A stretch of 64,000 nt of DNA from Mesostigma viride (taxonomy: Eukaryota; Streptophyta; Mesostigmatophyceae; Mesostigmatales; Mesostigmataceae): NCBI GenBank assembly GCA_009746045.1, contig RPFO01000065.1:3401483-3465482 (forward strand). Reading direction: 5' to 3'. Positions 12,301 to 24,866 of this stretch are shown here, in pieces; position 1 is the first letter of the stretch, and each line of letters starts with the position of its first letter. The position numbers and the translations under genes were made by a program. Under the pieces are notes generated by a model. It did not search any database, had not been told where the DNA came from, and saw only the letters and a program-made list of their open reading frames with translations.

Positions 12301-13602
12301 GCCACAGCCTGTGATTCCATGGATTACGCCACGATTCCATGCAAACTCATGGTGCCGGACGGTTTGCTGGCCTATTTTGGGAAGCCGGTGGCTGAACCGA
12401 ACCGCAACTAAACCTGGTCTGTCAGTAGGTCAGGTCCGTCCGTCAGCTTTCTCGCTTTTTGCCAGCAACCGCCAAATACCCCTTGAATCGGTCCTCTCCT
12501 CGCCGTTTTCCTTGCCAATTTCCCTCGTCCGTTCCAAACACCTAGGCCAATTTCAAGCTCAACTCGGAACGCAAGGCTTCGGCGCTTAGCTACTCGGAAA
12601 AATTCACGGTTACGAGGAGGTTACGGCCGTTTCTACTCGAAACGCTTTTACTGATTGACGGTTGGCAGGTATTTGTTTGGTTCCCTGGCTAGAAGAGTTT
12701 GGGCGGCACACGTTACGCGGTGACAGGCCGCTAGAAAGCCTACGGATGGGATCTGCGCAAAGGTTTTGCGGAAACAAATTTGGCGTTCGGATTTTTGCGC
12801 TACTCGGGTACGGACAACGTTTGCCGGAAGAGTTTGCGGAACAAATGGCCGACCTAAAAGTAGTATAAAGGGCAACAAGATCGGGGGCTCCGCCCCCGAA
12901 CCCCCGCTACTTGGCAGATTCTGTGCCTCAACGGCTTTTTGTGCCTCAACGGCGAGTACCAGCACAGCCGTACACTCCCGCTCACACAGCCCGCCCACTA
13001 GCAAGACAGCCGAACCTGTACGGCCGGCCACAGCCTGTGATTCCATGGATTACGCCACGATTCCATGCAAACTCATGGTGCCGGACGGTTTGCTGGCCTA
13101 TTTTGGGAAGCCGGTGGCTGAACCGAACCGCAACTAAACCTGGTATGTCAGCACGTCAGGTCCGTCCTTCAGCTTTCTCGCTTTTTGCCAGCAACCGCCA
13201 AATACCCCTTGAATCGGTCCTCTCCTCGCCGTTTTCCTTGCCAATTTCCCTCGTCCGTTCCAAACGCCTAGGCCAATTTCAAGCTCAACTCGGAGCGCAA
13301 GGCTTTGGCGCTTAGCTACTCGGAAAACTTCACGGTTACGAGGAGGTTACGGCCGTTTCTAGTCAAAACGCTTTTACTGATTGACGGTTGGCAGGTATTT
13401 GTTTGGTTCCCTGGCTAGAAGAGTTTGGGCGGCACACGTTACGCGGTGACAGGCCGCTAGAAAGCCTACGGATGGGATCTGCGCAAAGGTTTTGCGGAAA
13501 CAAATTTGGCGTTCGGATTTTTGCGCTACTCGGGTACGGACAACGTTTGCCGGAAGAGTTTGCGGAACAAATGGGCCGACCTAAAAGTAGTATAAAGGGC
13601 AA
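6331..13602 (+). repeat. Satellite array, ten units of 726-735 bp
   Basis: The G/C hairpin GGGGGCTCCGCCCCC recurs near 6333, 7068, 7796, 8523, 9250, 9977, 10704, 11430, 12157 and 12884, giving spacings of 735, then 726-727 bp. Units 2-10 are almost identical and unit 1 is the most diverged. The array ends inside a unit at about 13602. Overlapping open frames of about 134-158 codons on both strands repeat in every unit. They overlap each other on opposite strands and have no domain, so I read them as a by-product of a G/C-rich satellite. Units starting near 9250 and 12157 share several private variants, which suggests block duplication or gene conversion. Confidence 0.9.
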
Positions 13603-13907
13603 CCAAGCAAAATGTAGTAGGACTTCGCTAAATTCACGTTCGGAATTTTTCCCCGCAAGATTCCCCCGCAAGATTCCCCCGCACGATTCCCCCCGCTAGG
13701 TTCAGGCTCCAGTCGATGCTCGCCAAATGGCGGAAAAAAAGAAACATATGTTAAAATCAACGGTGCGAATCCTCGTTACCGCTCGGGTAACATTCTTTTC
13801 CGGGTAAATGGGTATTTTTATTAACCAATAGGAATATCATTAGGTGAAGAGGTACCACGTATCGACCAGCTGGTTACCCTCTGAGGGTAGTGTGATAGGT
13901 GAAAGGT
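13603..13907. other. Post-satellite spacer
   Basis: It contains a short degenerate tandem repeat, 'gattcccccgca' (about 13655-13700). The remainder includes 'aataaa' on the minus strand downstream of the LINE remnant and could be its 3' untranslated region. Confidence 0.4.
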
Positions 13908-14739
13908 TTAGAAAGGAGCATTGTGTGACCAGGGGAGCCAAGTGACGCGCGTAAGGTCACCGTGAGGAATGCAAGTAAACACCCTGTTGCGTCCCAGGAG
14001 AGCATGGAAGAGCTCCAAGGGGCTGGGCCTGTCATTGTTGGGCCCGGGGTCCCACACCTTGTATTGTTCTTGCGCCAAGAGCCAAGCGCGACGCATTGCT
14101 GAGTTCCAGAGGAAGATAAACCGCCTCACAACGGCGGCTTTGGTGTATTCGTGCCGCACTTTGAAAACCGTCTCGTTCCGGATAGTCCAGATCGCGTATA
14201 GCATATTAGTTCGGAGCCATACCCAGGCTAGTTGACTGTCGGATAGCTCCTCCCCGGGGGTCCCCGCCATACCGAATATGATACAACGCACGGATAGCGT
14301 TAGTGTGGAATGTGGTAGCGCGGTCCATGCGGACCATACGTTAAACAACCATTGCCACACCCCGGCCCCCGCTCACTTGGCAGTAGAGAAAGCGGTGCTC
14401 AATTGTTTCCGAAGGGAAGGTGCACAGGCATGTCGCATCGTGGTGAAACCGGCTGCTGAGGGTCGCGTTTACCCCGATGGCTCTGTGCAGTAAAAGATGT
14501 TGAATGTCGGTCGCTCTGCGGTCCACCAAAGGGTGATCGACCGCCAGGGTGATAAGTTTAATCCAACTATATCCAGGCCATTGAAAGCCCCATCGTGGGC
14601 GGCCAGGGTGGAGCTTATGGTTCTCGTGCAATAAAATGTCATAACCCCATTCTGCCGTGTACTCGTAAAGACATTTGCTGATCCTAGACATCCCCTTGGT
14701 CAGGGTCCAGCCAAATTCCAGGGTAACATTCTCACTCAT
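13908..14739 (-). pseudogene. LINE ORF2 C-terminal remnant (zf-RVT-like), frameshifted
   Basis: Two minus-strand frames, 14341-14739 and 13908-14360, overlap and read as one protein broken by a single frameshift near 14341-14360. The first half has a Cys-x-Cys, then ETIEHRFLYC with a histidine and cysteine, the layout of the reverse-transcriptase-associated zinc-binding domain (zf-RVT) at the C terminus of plant and algal non-LTR retrotransposon ORF2. The second half continues VWQWLF-type with a Trp-rich tail, also typical of that region. No endonuclease or reverse transcriptase core remains, so the copy is truncated and non-functional. The assignment rests on motif layout and I am moderately confident. 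Confidence 0.6.
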
Positions 14740-14837
14740 TTCGCGTCTCCTACGAACCGTATTGTAGTGGGCCCATCACGTAGGCATACATGGCCACGTC
14801 ACTAAGCTTTCTAGTCTACACTACTGCTATATATTCC

Positions 14838-15188
14838 CTAGGCTGGGGTGGCTGGGGTGGCTGGGGCGGCAGGGGTCGCCTGCCAGGGCTTGTGGGCGAC
14901 GTAGATGTCCGCCCCCTTCCAGTAGACCGGCTTCTGCCCCGCCGTCTGCCGAAGCTGGAGGTAGGTCGGCCATAACTCCCGTCGCCGTTGTTGCTGCGTC
15001 AAGGTCAAGTCGTCGTCCAGCGTGTAGGCGGTCCCCCCAAGCCGCTTGCGACACTTGAGGAACTCCATCTTATCCGCCATGGTGTCAAAGGTGAGGAGCA
15101 AGGGGGAGGGGCCGGCCTTACCCCGCGAGCGGGGAAGGCGCGTCACCCCCCGCGGATTGATTCCAGATACATGGTATTGATATTCCAT
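14838..15188 (-). pseudogene. ORF1-like retroelement fragment (C-terminal domain)
   Basis: About 116 codons containing TLDDDLTLTQQQRRRELWP, followed by a QKPVYWKGADIYV stretch. The same pattern (LDDDLTPAQQQ, then KVYWRGGD) recurs at 43707-44054 (minus) and, in broken frames, at 46619-46915 (plus). The shape resembles the C-terminal domain of LINE ORF1 nucleic-acid-binding proteins, with an Asp/Leu-Thr start, an Arg-rich helix and a short terminal strand. It sits directly upstream of the ORF2 remnant, consistent with an internally deleted LINE, but the two could be separate insertions. It ends in a Pro/Ala-rich run from a GGGGTGGCT-type repeat. Confidence 0.45.
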
Positions 15189-15540
15189 TATATGGTTTCA
15201 GGGGTGCTGGCATGGGACCCTCACCCTAAGGTCGATCCAGTTTGATATATTCCTAATAACACTATAGAAATCAGACATGCATCCAATCCGGCAATTTGCT
15301 CGCACTCCATTGTAATAATTTTCTGGACGCGACTTTCCCTGGTTTTCGCAGCTTGCTCCAGGTCTGAGGGGGCTCCATCAGACCTGGTTTTGAGTGTGCA
15401 GTTTAGCTGAGATCGACACGCCGCCCCGTCGATCAATGCCTGCATGCCATATGGCCGTCGACTAGGTCTCGATGAAGGTTAGCCAGACATATAATTTTTA
15501 ACGTCAACGCGGCTACACAATCGAGACAGCTACACATATC

Positions 15541-15660
15541 GATCCATGCACCTCCACTCATGTCCATCATCCTGAACGACTCGAAAAACGCGGCTAAGAT
15601 AACAGCAGGCTTGAGCTATCATGACGTCCAGATTCTTCCAGATTTCTGGCCTGCGCTGGT
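15541..15660 (+). repeat. Dispersed repeat R1, longer copy
   Basis: Matches 28828-28945 on the opposite strand over most of its length ('catcatcctgaacgac', 'cagatttctggcctgcg') and shares its left part with 1960-2036. No coding function is evident. Confidence 0.6.
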
Positions 15661-17029
15661 TGTCACTTTGCATGATATATCCATGTTCCCCTACCACTGA
15701 GGACTTATGCTTACGTGATGCAGTCACGCGTCTATTAATTAATTAATGATATCTACGGCGCCGTTGCATTCTCAGGTTGTGGAGGTTAACAAGCCTCCCC
15801 CAGTAGCTAGGAAGGTACGTGTGCTTGCAGACACGTCACGCACGGACCGGCAATCATGTCAACCACGGCCCCCTAGACGAGTACCCGTTAGCATGTACCG
15901 TTAGAACTGTAGGCATTTTCATATACCTCGAGGGTTTAACAATGCTCCGCGGCTCCCCAACGGGACCGCGTGTAGTTAATTGAATAATCAATTAATTCTC
16001 ATCTCGGCAGGTTAGATAGACTAAACTGAGCATAGCTCACCAAACATGGTCAGAATTGTGTAGACAGACCAGGCCAGACAATCGGGATAGACCAATCAGA
16101 TTACCAATAATACATTAATGGTTATACAGGGGCTTTACTGGACCAATGCTGTGATGCCCAGCCAATCAATGAAACTGTCAAGCCACATGTGAGAGCTTGC
16201 CAGTATTGCCATGCTGTGTGAAGCCTTCGACATCAACAGAGAGTTGTCATCACTTAACAGAGAGTTGATGGAGAAACATTATTTCAGTAACTGTGCAAGT
16301 AGCTCAGTAACAAAATGCCGAGTCCTTCAATGAACCTCTTGCTGCTCACAAGAGATGCTCGTGACGCATGCCTCAATTAGGTGATGACGAATCGGCCCTT
16401 CTTCTCCGTGGGCTCTGTGGCACAGGGTGTGCAAATTAAACCCACACACAGAGCCAAAAGCACATTAGGCGCTACCGCCAGAGGTGAAACAAACAAGACA
16501 TGCCTCCATTCGTCAGCACCCACATGGAAAGCCATGCAACTATAGATGACATTTATACTTAATCATGATGTTGCCGATGGAAGGTACCCAGCAATGAAAC
16601 GACATCCCACATCAAGACACCCCTTGCACCAGATAACACTTACTTGCCGTAGCTGCGTCCGTTTGCAAGGCCCTGCGAAACAACGCAACAGATGGCATGC
16701 GGCAGTCAAACACACACAGAAAGCCAAGTGAGTTCTTTGTTTACAAAAAAACAATTGCTTGCTGCTTGCTTGCTGCTTGATGCTGCCCTGCCGGCCAAGA
16801 TTGCTGATAATGCCACGCAGGGTTATCCCTAGCCGCAATTCAAGAGAGTAAGAAGTGGACCTATATATATTTGGAAGCTTGTTTGCTTCTAATAACCAAA
16901 ATCCCTTGCGTGTGGCGTAATGCCACCCTGGATGAACCATGCTGTCCAACACACCGCCAACAAAAGCAGCCAGCAAGCAGCTAATGACTGTCAAACATCT
17001 GCGCTACCAGATCCATTGCTAAGATGCCC
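15661..17029. other. No recognisable gene
   Basis: It includes a TTAATTAATTAA tract at about 15735. Reading frames are short and without domains. The minus-strand TGTAA at 16741-16745 could be a 3'-end signal for the kinase gene if the transcript runs this far. Confidence 0.35.
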
Positions 17030-17191
17030 GCCAGAATAAAGATGGTAGCTGCGTATGAAGGCAACACCAGAATAAAGATGGTAGCTGTGTATGAAGGCAA
17101 CGCCAGAATAAAGATGGTAGCTGCGTATGAAGGCCAGAATAAAGATGGTAGCTGCGTATGAAGGCCAGAATAAAGATGGTAGCTGCGTATG
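17030..17191. repeat. Minisatellite, five units of 31-36 bp
   Basis: Core 'cagaataaagatggtag' followed by 'ctgcgtatgaaggc' repeats five times, with unit length 31 or 36 bp depending on an 'aacac/aacgc' insertion. It lies downstream of the kinase coding region. Confidence 0.85.
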
Positions 17192-17676
17192 CATGCAATG
17201 GCAAGACCCATAACAACAAGGGCAAGGAGGGTGGCGGTTCACAAGAAGGGCCAGCCGGTACGCCAGGGTAATGCCCAACCTTCCCCGTACTCCCCCCCCT
17301 GCCCCCCCCCCCCCAACGGCCAGAAGTACGAAGTTCACTCCACCAAGACAAGTTGACAGCAAAATCTGATGCCTCTGCCACATGCCATATTCATGTATAT
17401 TAACACATATGGCGGCACAGCAGGGGTGCACGAGCAGCCCTGCGATGTGAGGCGCCACGTACAGCTTCTTGGCCTCTTCCTCTATCGACTCCAGTGAGAT
17501 CTGTGGATGCACGCCATCCCACACAGGCAAGATTCCATGGCAGGAACACGATAGTGAGCATGTGCAACGATGCAACTAGGACAAATATTAACCATACGAA
17601 GCAGCCTGCCAGTGAGGATGCAGAAACAGACGAAGTAGAGAGCAGCCAGGGACAAAGGCGGCCTGCATTTTTCTCT

Positions 17677-20600
17677 TTACTCAGCGGAGCTTGCCAAGGT
17701 GATGCCCCTCTCGTGGAAGATGTGCTTTGATTGTAACCGCCAAAGACATCAGAATGACACAGTGAGCGGCGGGGTATCCTTTTGGGTGTCTTGCGGTGGC
17801 CCCCTGCTGCCATATAGACACCAGTGATGGGGAAATGGCGGCACGAGCCACAAACAGGCATGGGCAACCATGGCATTGCTCATCCCAAGTTTTGTCAGCC
17901 ACTTGCTTGCATCCAAGTCAAGCACTGCGACACGGATGGGACACCCTTTTGCGGCTGGGGCTGTGCAGCGCCCTCCCCTTGCAACAACACAGGTGGGAGG
18001 GTGTGGTTGTACTTGCAAGAGGAGGGCGCAGCACGCCCCCAGCCGCAAAGAGTGTGCGTGGCCCAAACGAAAAGCGGGTGAGCGTGGCTGCAAAGGGCAA
18101 CGTACCGCCTCGGCCTCCTTTTTCAAGTCGCCCACGTCAAAGTTCCAACCGCTGACTCCCTTCTGGTATTCCTCCTGCACGGGTCCAGAGATAACAAGGA
18201 AACGGACACGGGGAAGCGCTGATGAATGAAATAGAAAGCGTGCATGCGGTGTTCACCGGCATGTGGCATCCAAGCGGTAGGACCGGAGGAGCTGCAAACA
18301 TGCATGCAACGCGCATATGCCTGTGATTGGAGCAAGCGCACACCACAGCCCCAAGAAATGGATGCACCATCGATAGTACCGTCGCAGCGATGCATATCAT
18401 CCTTATTCCTCCACCCCCTCAAGGAAAAAATGCCAAACGCTGCCTAACTATCACGAACGTATAAAATGCACACTGCGCCTCCGAGCATCCACATGTCTTG
18501 ACTTATCTAGGTAACAGTCAAGTCTGCACCATTGAACAATGCTTACCAAACGCTCCACCAGAGACACAAGGCTCCCCCAAAGGTGCTTTCAATCGGGAAA
18601 GAGTCCTAAAGACGCACAACTGGGAAGCTGGGCGCAAGAACAACCATAAAGGTTGTGCACCTAAGGCCATGACACACATGGATGGCTGACACAACAGCGA
18701 TCCATGCTTATGCACATGCCAGCGAAATACTCTTTTGCTGTGGCCTGAACGATGAGCGGTAAGGCAGCCAGCAGACGACCCTGTGATGGCAGCGGCATGG
18801 AAGCAAAAAGCAACGAGGCATGCCGGCCAAACCACGAGTGACACTTACCACGGACGTTGCCTCCTGCGCCTCCTCCCTCTTCGATGGGTCCTTGGCCTGT
18901 GGCGCAGAAGGCGCAAATGGCGCAACAAAAGGCAGCGCACAGAGTGCAGGTGAGTGAGCCAAGACCAGGATTGCAATGGGTGGAACTGGCGTGTCAAAGC
19001 GTGGGGCCATGCCTACTACCACACATTGACAACTCTATGCTCGACTTAATGGCAAGTGCAGTGGCACACCAGGCTACCAAAACACAGGTGCTTGTAATAT
19101 TGGTGACGTCGAGACTCGGTTGGTACCCTATCCACCCCGGGAAGAACGCTTCTACAAACTTCATTGTGAGTTATACTTTGAGATAAGCTGATTGTGAGGT
19201 AACTTTCTCGTGCACATGGCAACCAAACAACCAACCCACCTAGATTATGTGCTTGCACTTGTGTAGCAATCTTCTCTAGCGCCCTACCATTTTGCATAAA
19301 TGTCCAACACCCACACACCAACTGTTTGCTAGCTGATGACCCGTTTGCCTGAGTGTCACCTTCCGACACCACACAAACCATGAAGGGGCCGAACATAGCC
19401 TGTCTGAAGGGATTGTTGGCTCACCAACGCCCAGTCAATGGTACACATGCAGTCACGCCCCCTGGGACTACAGGCATAGGACGTGCAGGTGGCATGCCCA
19501 CATGTGCCCAACAGTGCTCACCCGGCTTGCACCGACTCAACTGTTGACACCGCTACTAAGCTACGAAGGTACCATGGGAGGAGCGTGCAAACCTGGGCCC
19601 AGGCACGATGGATCCTTGTCCTCAGCATTCATGCCCCCCCTACCCTCCGCATGGTCACACCTTCCCCCGTATCCCCCCCAACACATGCACCAAACATTGC
19701 TCGCACCAAGCCCCGCGTACCTGCTGCTGCTTCACACGCTCCCCGAGAGGCGGCAGGCCCTCTAGCAGGTGCTTCTTCAGGTACTCAGGTGACTTGGCAC
19801 CCTGCATCCGTGAAGGGGGTGGGGAGGGGGGGGGACGAGAGAGTTGCCACAAGGCAAGTTCAAAATCCAGCTGCACTGTAAAACCACAAAGCATTGTGAC
19901 TATCCGGGAAGCTGTGCCCACCCGCAGCTGGCTCCCTGAACGTTATTACAGGCCGAAAATGGTTCAGGCACTTCGCACACCAGGGGCACTTTGCGGGTAT
20001 GTACCACGATCGCAGCAGAGCATACATGTTTGCTGTTCCAGGCCAATAATAGTCTAGCGACCAGCTGAATGCCGCCATGGCTTTGCCAGGTCTATTTAGG
20101 GGCTGGCCCCCACTTGCCTTGAAGAAGCTGTGCTTGAGCAGCTTCTCGGCGGACGGCCGCTTGGCCGGGTTCTTCTGCAGGCACATGCCCACCACCTCAC
20201 GGAACGCCTGCGGCACAGGGGACAGGCGGCAGCATGCGCGCCCAGCTTACGTCAGCGGTTCATGATACCAAGGCGAGGCAGAACAGCTGCCAACAACGGC
20301 GGAACAGGGCTGCAGTGCTAATGACGCCAACCAACTCTGCCATGGCCTGAGGGCACATGTTAATGACCACCAGGCTGCGTGGCCGCAGGGGTAGCATGGT
20401 TGGGCCATACTTGCACCACACCGCGCTGGGACCCGAGCCATCCCCACCCCAGCGAGCAACCTCCAAGAAGACACATCTGCCCACAGCAGAAGTGCTGCTC
20501 AAGAAGGCAGCGGCCAGGCAGGAAGGCGGCGGCCAGGCAGGAACGGCCAGGCAGGAAGGCAGTGGCCAGGCAGGAAGGCAGCGGCCACGCAGGAGGGCGG

Positions 20601-23600
20601 CGGCCAGGCAGCAGGTCCCCAACCATCGTGTGCCACAAGTGCGCGTTTTCGGCATTTTAGCCACTGCACCTCCATAAAAAGGTCCCTACGAAAAACAGTT
20701 GGCACCACACACCGCTGGAAAGTGAGACAGCACATGCGGCTGTCGTCACCGCCAGCGGCAACATACGCGGAATTCACCCCTTCCAGGGCGGCCACACCTG
20801 AAGAGCCCTGGTGCCCGCCAGGAACAGCCAGCGCATACCTTGGAGAAGCGGTCCTTGTCGCCTGGCTCCATGTCCAGCGAGGGAGGGGCGTTCTGCAGGG
20901 TCATGAGCAGCACCTGTGGCCGAGGGAGAACGAGTGACGACCCCGCGAATGCATCCGGAGAGAGAGGTTGCAACAATTGTAAGGATAGAGAGGTTAAACG
21001 AATTGTACACCACGAGGGTGGGGGGCAGCCGTGGTACAGCACGAGACCGAGGGCGCACGGCCGATGGGACCACCAGTAAGGACTCACCGCCCGGTAAGGA
21101 CATTTCATCGCTACGCATGTGTGACTCAGACCTGCCCTAGCTCCCTTACAAGTTTAGGCTCCAATGATTGTGCGCATGTGCAGGCAATTCTCTAAAACAA
21201 TAAGTCAGGTGCCTATGCCAGGCAGGCACAGCATACGGGGGGAGAGCACCTGGGGCAGCACGCATGTGCTTCACCCACACAGGCCTGGGTTGCCTGTCCC
21301 CTCGGCGGCGTTGGCAGAGGAGACCTTGAGGATGGGGAGGCAGGGGCTTGGCGTGCAGCAGCATGGCAGGGGTGGAAGGGCAAGCGGCGCCGTGCTATGG
21401 TGCCAAGAGTAAGGGCAAAGTGGCGCGGTGCAGCGTTGGGGCGGGGCACCCGTGCGGGCAAGAGGGTGCTTGCGTGCCGTGGGAGCGCGCACACCTTCAT
21501 GGGCGGGTACTTGGAGAAGGGCGCGTGGCCGTGCGCCAGCTCCAGGCAGGTGATGCCAAACGACCAGATGTCCGCGCTGATGGCGCACGGGCGGGGGCAC
21601 GCGCAAGGGGCATGGCGATCGAGCGAGGGGGCCAAGGCATGACCATCGACCAACCACCACATGTGGTCGTAGCAAACCCATAGACCTAAAGCCTTAAAGG
21701 TCGGTTCTAAAGCCGTCAATATCGGTTCTAAAGCCTTCAAGATCGGTTCTCCACCCTTCCCCCCTCCTCACCACCCTGCCTTGCTGCTGATGAAATGGGG
21801 AACAACAGAAACAGCATCAGCAGCTTTTGCCAATAGCAAACGCCACGGATTGCTAAGGCACCCGGAGGCAACTGAGCAGTCTTGGGTGCGTGCGTGCGTG
21901 CTTGCTTGCTTGTGTGCATGCATGCGTGTGTGCGTGCGTGCAGCGACTGTCTTCCTCCACACCCCCATGCAGCCAAGCCGGCAAGCACGCATCATGTGCA
22001 CGCATCCCGTGCAGAGCCAACGTGCATGCCCCCCCATGTGACACCATCTACCTGTAAACTAATTGACGCATTCCCATGGCCCCAGCGCGTGCCACCACCG
22101 CCGCTTCTTGATTCTGCCCCAGGCCATGCCTCCTTTGCGCGTGTGCCGTGCACCCGACCCAGCAAGTGCCCATGACGTGGGCGCCGCTGCCCACGGCTGC
22201 GTGCGTGCGGAGGGGCTGCGCACTTGTTGCTGACACTGGTTACTCACCGTGTGTCGTACGCGTGCAGCTGCTCCATGACCTCGGGCGCCATCCTGGGGTG
22301 CAGACAGGGGGGGGGGGGCCATGAGCAAAGCCCAACCAGCGTTGGATGAGTGAAACCACACCAGCATCCCGGTTGATGAGTGACGGGGCGCTTGGAGGTC
22401 CGCACAACAGACAAGCGCACACAACCAAGCACGGATCAGCCTGCGGGTAAGCAGCACTAGGGGCTACATGGTATGATAATTAGCAAGTCTAGAAGAAAGG
22501 ACAACCTGGCCGAGGACATCATATCAAACTGACTTCCACATGAGATTTTTCACAGCATTTGCCGCTGTGCGCGGTGCCTCGCCCCACCCCACCACCCACC
22601 CGCTGCTATGTTTGCCCCGCCACCCACCAGCAGGGCGTGCCCACGAAAGTCTGCCTCCCCTTGGTGCGGTCGCCCGAGTCCTGCATCGTCGCTGACACGC
22701 CGAAGTCGGTCACCTTGACCGTGCCGTCGTCGTCCACCAGAATGTTGCCCGCCTGTTGCCCACAAGTAGGCAAGCGGCAGGCGGACGAGTGAGCAGCGCA
22801 CGCTGGCAGCTGTGGTCACCTTGGTGCTCAACATTCGCCACCGCGGCATACAAACCTAATGCTGGCAATCACCGCGGCAAACAAACCTGTCTAATGCTGG
22901 CAATGACAGCAGCTGGAAAGCATGGGGCGCACACTTACTGCGCTCCGCCACATACATGAGTACACATGGGCTCCACCGTGCCTCCACACAAAGCCTGGGA
23001 GGTGTTCTCCTGTCACCTCCTTCAGGCTACACTAAGCAGCTGGACGCGACATGTGGCACCCACCTGGGCACTTCACCCCCTCGCTGCCCCCCCCAGCCCC
23101 TACCTTTACGTCGCGGTGGATGTAGTTGTGGCGGTGCAGGTAGTCGAGCGCCTTCAGAGTCTCCTTGAGGATGGTCACGATGATGGTCTCGGGGAAGCCG
23201 TTCGGGTACGCGGTGCGCATGATGTTGAGGCAGGAGCCGCCCGAGAGGTAAGGCATGATCACCCACAGGTTGGACTGGTACACAAACGAGGCGTGCGCGC
23301 GCACCAGGTTCGGGTGGTTGATCATGCTCATCGTCGCCGTCTCCTTGCGGACCTCCTCCTGGTTGCGCACGAGCGAGGGGCCACGGGAAACAGACACAGG
23401 TGCGCATGCAACAGGTCACAGGAGCCAGGGGCAATCATCAGATCTTGTGCGTGATTGCATGCATCCTCACACCCAGACAGCACGCCATGACATCACAATG
23501 ACATCGTGATGGGTCCATTCCCTCTGAATGCCGCAGCCATGAATCTCATGACCACACTGGGCCGCTATTGCCATGTGAGCACACACCCCAACCACTTGCC

Positions 23601-24866
23601 AGCCCAACCACATCCTTCCCAGCTCATGACCGCCAGCACTAGCCGGGGGATCTCGGGGTCACGGCTGACCCCCGCGCGGTAAGCCAGGGAGGATTCTAGG
23701 GTGGAACTAGTTCCAGTACCGGCTCAGGCCCTCCGGCCTTTCATATCGGAACTTCCCAAGCCGCCTTGGAGCCGGGATCGGGTCCTGACAATGGCTTTTC
23801 ATGCAATCGAGAATTGGACGGGTACTTTGGCCAGCCATTGCTAGTGATTGTGTTAGCATTTCTGGGGGAAAAAACAGTACAAGTGGCACTATTGCTTTGC
23901 AGAAAAACTGGAATGCTCAGTGACATTGGTTCTAGCCAACAAAATGGTACATTGATAACTTCCCATAGACGTCTGCTGAGCCAGTCGTGACATCATCGCC
24001 TAGCCGCGCACCACAAGTGTGGCGCCGCACCTGTACCTGACCGGTACCCAGGGGGGTCGCATACGGGCGGATGACCTCACCGTATCGGTACTGCTGCTGG
24101 GGGGCTTGCCTTGGTACCAGTATCATTACTACCAATACCTGACACGGGTACCAGAGGTTGGGTACTTGGTCAGTACCAACCCGATCCTACAGCACTGCCA
24201 TAGCCAAGCCATGCCACCAACAGGCTCCGGTGTCACACCAATGCCTGCAAGCATGCCATGCCATTTGGAACAAGTCTCCCTTATAAGAAAGAATTTATCA
24301 GCTAACCAAGATTGATTGGGCACTTCAGACAGTAGGCCCGCCAATCAGTCAAGCCTAACCACATTCCTGCCATCTATAAAACCCTTCTTTTATGGTAAGG
24401 CTACTGGTCACATTAGCCACTCGTTCCTAAAGAAAAAGCTGACCGGTGGCCAATGAAAAAAATGATGGGGTCCATGCAACGACACTAAAAACTAAACTGT
24501 CTGCAGGAATGTTCTTTTCACATGCTGCTCCGGACGAATGCCCGTGCGTACCAGACAATTCTGCAGATGACAACATAACGCACAGGCTGTGCTATATGCA
24601 GCAGAATTCTACTGCTCAGGTGCTAATGGAAGCGTCAAATGTTCAAGCTAGAGCATTTGATCACTCACCAAATTAGCCCCGGCGCGCTCCAAATCCAGCA
24701 CTTTCACGGACACTATTTGATTGAGGGGTTTGCACAAAGCCCTCCAGACGACGGCACTAGCTCCATGTCCGGCCTCCTCCAAAAGCTGATAGTCATCCGG
24801 ATTGGTTGGGAATACGACGTCGCCTCCATGGACTGAAGCGCCCGGAGTTCCCTTCGCATCCGCCAT
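17677..24866 (-). CDS. STE20-family Ser/Thr protein kinase, OSR1/SPAK/Fray (BLUS1-like), 11 exons
   Basis: Exons on the minus strand: 24866-24669, 23358-23104, 22752-22628, 22292-22248, 21576-21495, 20913-20839, 20207-20118, 19801-19721, 18896-18849, 18174-18106 and a tentative last exon 17724-17677 ending in TAA. Phases agree at all joins, giving about 371 residues. Visible motifs in order: glycine loop GHGASAVV, the ATP-binding Lys in SVKVLD, HRDVK continuing into AGNIL across an intron, DFG in exon 3, GTPCW plus MAPEV across exons 3-4, and [19 protein letters not shown]. This wording is characteristic of the OSR1/SPAK/Fray branch, which signals in ion transport and, in plants, stomatal opening (BLUS1). 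All catalytic residues are present. The intron after exon 7 has a GC donor (GCAAGT). The 3' end is the weakest part: a coding-looking stretch at about 17400-17510 (SLESIEEEAKKLYV) may be a further exon. The regulatory C-terminal domain of animal OSR1 is not seen. Confidence 0.85.
20505..20612. repeat. Intronic minisatellite
   Basis: Tandem 'ggccaggcaggaaggc'-type units, about six, slightly degenerate, in the intron between kinase exons 6 and 7. Confidence 0.75.
21685..21752. repeat. Short tandem repeat in kinase intron
   Basis: Three ~21-bp units around 'cggttctaaagcc', in the intron between kinase exons 4 and 5. Confidence 0.7.
21888..21945. repeat. Tetranucleotide tract
   Basis: Imperfect (gtgc)n, (ttgc)n and (atgc)n runs in the intron between kinase exons 4 and 5. 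Confidence 0.75.

Noticed and set aside
6362..13699. Repeated frames of 134-158 codons on both strands
   Set aside because: They overlap on opposite strands in every satellite unit, have no domain, and follow from G/C-rich sequence that rarely has stops.
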